Assembly (NCBI GenBank): GCA_027625915.1 | Contig: JANTQA010000016.1 | Location: 563,001 to 627,000, forward strand | Length of the DNA stretch: 64,000 bases | Direction: 5' to 3' | DNA from: Anaeramoeba flamelloides | Taxonomy: Eukaryota; Metamonada; Anaeramoebidae | Part shown: positions 60,975 through 64,000 of the stretch, piece by piece | Position numbering within the stretch: the first letter of the stretch is position 1 | Layout: each line of letters opens with the position of its first letter | Made by a program: the position numbers and the translations under genes | The notes under the pieces: generated by a model | Database searches by the model: none | Told to the model about the DNA's origin: nothing | What the model saw: the letters and a program-made list of their open reading frames with translations, nothing else

Positions 60975-63452
60975 TATTTTAGATATTTACAAAAAAGTGG
61001 GGAATTTTTTTTCCATTACATAAAAAATCATCTTGGTTAGTGAAATTATACATTAATTGATATTACCAAAATAAATTTAATATTTACACCAATTGAATAA
61101 ATGACTAGAGTATTTATTTCAAAATATATTTGATGAAATATTTCCATAAAATGAAAAAAAAAAAAAATAGCACTTTTTTTGGTGAAAACAAGGTACGACC
61201 AATTTCAATAAAAAACTGGAAATATGGAAAGGGTAAAAATGATTTTTTAAACAATAAAATGCAGTTATATATATATTCAATTTTATTTGAAAATTGTTCA
61301 GATTAAACAAGTTATGAAAACGATTTTTTCAATCTAAAAGAAAAGAATAAACACCTAATTTTAACACCTAAAAAATATCCAATATAACATAGATTAGAAA
61401 ATTTAATATCTTTTATTTTGTAATACAATACTAAGAAAGAAATTGAATTATTATCAAGAATCAATAAATGTTGTTTAATGATATTAGTTGTTTAAATACT
61501 TTTTTGAAGATTATTTTAAAAAATATTTTTTACAATAAATTTGCCCCACTTCATTGGAAATAGCTTATATATATAATCTAAAACCAAAAAAAGTAACATA
61601 GTATTTTTATTAACAAATAAGTTCCTTCTACAAAATGGTATAATATATTTTTAGTTGTATGTTAAAAAGTGTAATAGTCAAAAATATTCTTTTCAGATTT
61701 TAAAAACCAGTCTTCAAATTAATTTTCTTTTTCTTCTTCTTCTTCTTCTTTTTTGTAAGAATACACAATATAATTTGATATCAAATAAGTTATCTTAAGG
61801 TAAAATCAAATTTAAACTATAAAATTTTGTTATTTTGAGCAAATATTAAAGTATGATTTGAATTTGAAAATTTTTTTCTATTGTTATGAATTTTTTTGTT
61901 TTTTTACAAGTTAAAAATTTAATATAAAAAAATTACATTTTTTTAAAGAGAAATTTAAAATTTGATTCTTTATTTTGACATAATTTCTTTTTTAATTATA
62001 GAACTGATTAGAAATTAATATCATGTTTACTTAACTGTTTGACAAATTTCTTTGATAATTAAATACTTGGGTCTTCTTGAAAAGAAAACTAAGAATAATT
62101 TATTTGAAAGACTATTTTATCAAATTTAGTCTGGTTATGAAAACAGCCAGATTGATTTTGAAAAAAAATATTTTTTTGTATTACTATTTTTAATTATTTG
62201 CATTTCAATTCTAATTTCTGGAGACAGTTATAATAGTTTTTCAGATGGTTATTTAAATCCAAATTTGATAGAAATTTTGTAATAAAATTTTGAAATATTT
62301 TTGATTTTTTTTTTAACAAGTTTAAAGAATTATCACGTCAAGTAACTTCTCATATATTAGATCCATCCTAACATGACTTATCAACTAGAAAAAGGGATAG
62401 TGTAAAAATAAACTTTTTTTGGCTTATAAAATTCAAATAACATAGGAGTTTTAAAATATCTCGAAAATACAAAAAATTCAATTAAAAAAATTAAAATTAC
62501 ATTGGATCATCTTTGACAAAAAATAAAACAATAAAAAAAAAAGCTTGTAAAAAATCCCCATTTTATATAATCAAATTTTAAAAACAAAATTAATTTTTTC
62601 TTTTTTTAAATTTACAATGTTTAAATCTCTTCAATTTGATATAAATTAAATCCTGAAGAACAAAATTAAATTTAATTCGATTTAATATAATTTGTGGTTA
62701 GATTGTAACCCTCTATATTTGAATAAATAAAGATTTGGAATCATTCATAAAGATAAAAAATAACTGATTTAAAAATTGATAAAAAAAAAAATCTTCTGGA
62801 TTTCAAAAAGCTACACTTCAGAAATTAATACACCTACTTTCAAATTTATAATTTATAATGATTCTAATTGGAAAAATATATATCACTTCTTGATATATAT
62901 TTCTAAAAGAAACTTAAGAAAGTTTAATTTCACTAAAAAAGTCTCTTTTGTTGGTTTTTAATTACACCATAATTATTTAGCACTTCTAGAGATAATTTCG
63001 GGTGGGCAGAATAATCACTAATAAATATATTTTAATATTTTGAATGGTAATGACTGAAGGTTAATACCTTAAAATCTTTTTCAATTTTTAAAGACGATAA
63101 AAGAGTTTATTTAAATAGCTTTCAATTTAATTTTGTCTATTTCCAAATCTTGGAATTTGTTTTGAGATTTTGATCTATTGTTTGATAGAATACCATTTAA
63201 TCGCTTTGTTTCGAATAAATATAAGACCTTAAAATTTAAAAAAAACATAAAAAAATTGTATTAAAATCATAATTCTCCAATATTTTGATATCTAAGAAAT
63301 CAAATGGAATAATTGTTCCATTTTCGCACTAATTGCTTGGATTTTTTTTCTCTTTTTAATCATTTTTCCATCCTTTTTCTTTTTTTTTTAATATCTTTTG
63401 ATTTTTTATTTTGAACTCCCTTTTCTAAAAGAAAAAAAACCATTTAAATAAA
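60975..63452. other. intergenic upstream of the USP gene
   Basis: AT-rich. Contains a short TTC microsatellite (about 61735-61752) and a copy of the dispersed repeat at about 62560-62760 (inverted relative to 26330-26480). The stretch just before 63453 should hold the promoter of the USP gene; no motif can be named. Confidence 0.5.
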
Positions 63453-64000
63453 ATGACAAACATTGATCACGAGGTAATATACGGGATGGGTTTCCCAAAA
63501 AGTAAAGTTGAAATGGTTCTAAAACGATTAGGAAATAGTGCAACGACTGATGATGTCGTTGAGGAGTTGTTAAAAAACCAAAATGTTGACCAACCAATGG
63601 GTAATTCTCCTTATGATGTGCCGAACCGTGATTCTGTAAATAATCAAAACCAAAACAATACGAACCAATTTACTCCCCAAAAAGGGTATGTGGGAACAGA
63701 AGAAGATGCTGTTCATTCTTTGGTAAATCTCTCGAAGAGCGGATCCACAGCGCAGGCTATGAATGACACGGAGCAGGCAATGATACAACAAGTTATCGAG
63801 GCATCAATCCTGAGCTCGCAAAACAAAACCCAGGATCTTGATTCGTGGTACAAAATGTCATGGCCCACAAACCCTTATGAAAGAATGCGAATTGAAGGGA
63901 TACCAACTGGTTTATTAAATGTGGGGAATACCTGTTATGTGAATTCAATGATCCAAAGCTATTTCATGTTGCCACACTTTCGAAAAAAAATTCTACAGTT
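63453..64000 (+). CDS. ubiquitin-specific protease, USP25/28-like, partial at window end
   Basis: Open from the ATG at 63453 to the end of the window, 182 codons without an intron. A UBA-like N-terminus covers residues 5-40 (YGMGFPKSKVEMVLKRLGN), followed by an Asn-rich linker. A ubiquitin-interacting-motif-like helix is at about 106-121 (TEQAMIQQVIEASILS). The start of the USP catalytic domain is at 153-171, GLLNVGNTCYVNSMIQSYF, with catalytic Cys161. UBA, UIM then USP is the order of USP25 and USP28. It should cleave ubiquitin from substrates. Most of the catalytic domain, including the His box, lies beyond the window. Codon use is markedly richer in G+C than in ATG2 or TRAPPC13. Confidence 0.88.
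   Translation, partial: MTNIDHEVIYGMGFPKSKVEMVLKRLGNSATTDDVVEELLKNQNVDQPMGNSPYDVPNRDSVNNQNQNNTNQFTPQKGYVGTEEDAVHSLVNLSKSGSTAQAMNDTEQAMIQQVIEASILSSQNKTQDLDSWYKMSWPTNPYERMRIEGIPTGLLNVGNTCYVNSMIQSYFMLPHFRKKILQ

Overview
The window is AT-rich (roughly four fifths A+T) nuclear DNA of a eukaryotic protist. Spliceosomal introns are frequent (donors GTAA or GTTT, acceptors mostly AAAG, TAG or CAG), and TAA/TAG are read as stops, consistent with the standard code. Low-complexity Lys/Glu/Asn tracts, long homopolymers and many Tc1/mariner-type short elements fit a free-living amoeba-like protist. An Anaeramoeba-like or amoebozoan source is my guess from style, not something the sequence proves.

Layout. 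Left end: a minus-strand gene for a small protein with a Gly-Arg dipeptide run and a coiled coil (570-1205), then a tentative minus-strand multi-exon gene (1658-2804) and repeats. 8414-20482 holds one complete plus-strand heterotrimeric G-protein alpha subunit gene. It has six exons, a start exon contributing only four coding bases, and introns of 3.95 and 5.84 kb packed with mobile-element debris. 23372-30526 is a minus-strand TRAPPC13 gene, lacking only its first coding residues, with a 5.8-kb intron that hosts a Tc1/mariner transposon (24499-26028), smaller elements and a probable LINE fragment.

31-38.7 kb is repeat-rich with no gene I can support. At 38.7-41 kb lie two tentative small spliced genes and a complete three-exon ribosomal protein S20/uS10 gene (minus). 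41-48 kb is repeats, a foldback element, extreme poly-A/T sequence and a degenerate tRNA-like sequence. 48267-48862 is prefoldin subunit 6 (minus, three exons). 51194-57226 is a 1960-residue ATG2-type autophagy lipid-transfer protein (plus, two exons). 57-63 kb is repeats, including a tandem pair of Tc1-like MITEs and another foldback copy. The window ends inside a ubiquitin-specific protease gene of the USP25/28 type (63453 to beyond 64000), whose base composition is clearly less AT-rich than its neighbours.

The genes are housekeeping or signalling genes (GTPase signalling, vesicle tethering, translation, chaperone, autophagy, deubiquitination), each apparently transcribed alone. The most distinctive aspect is architectural. 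Most introns are 76-190 nt, but three are 4-6 kb and appear to have grown by insertion of families of small DNA transposons. Those families share the terminus TAAACTCTTTTTCA, and one includes two almost identical copies in two different genes. I did not find a clearly new enzymatic or defence system.
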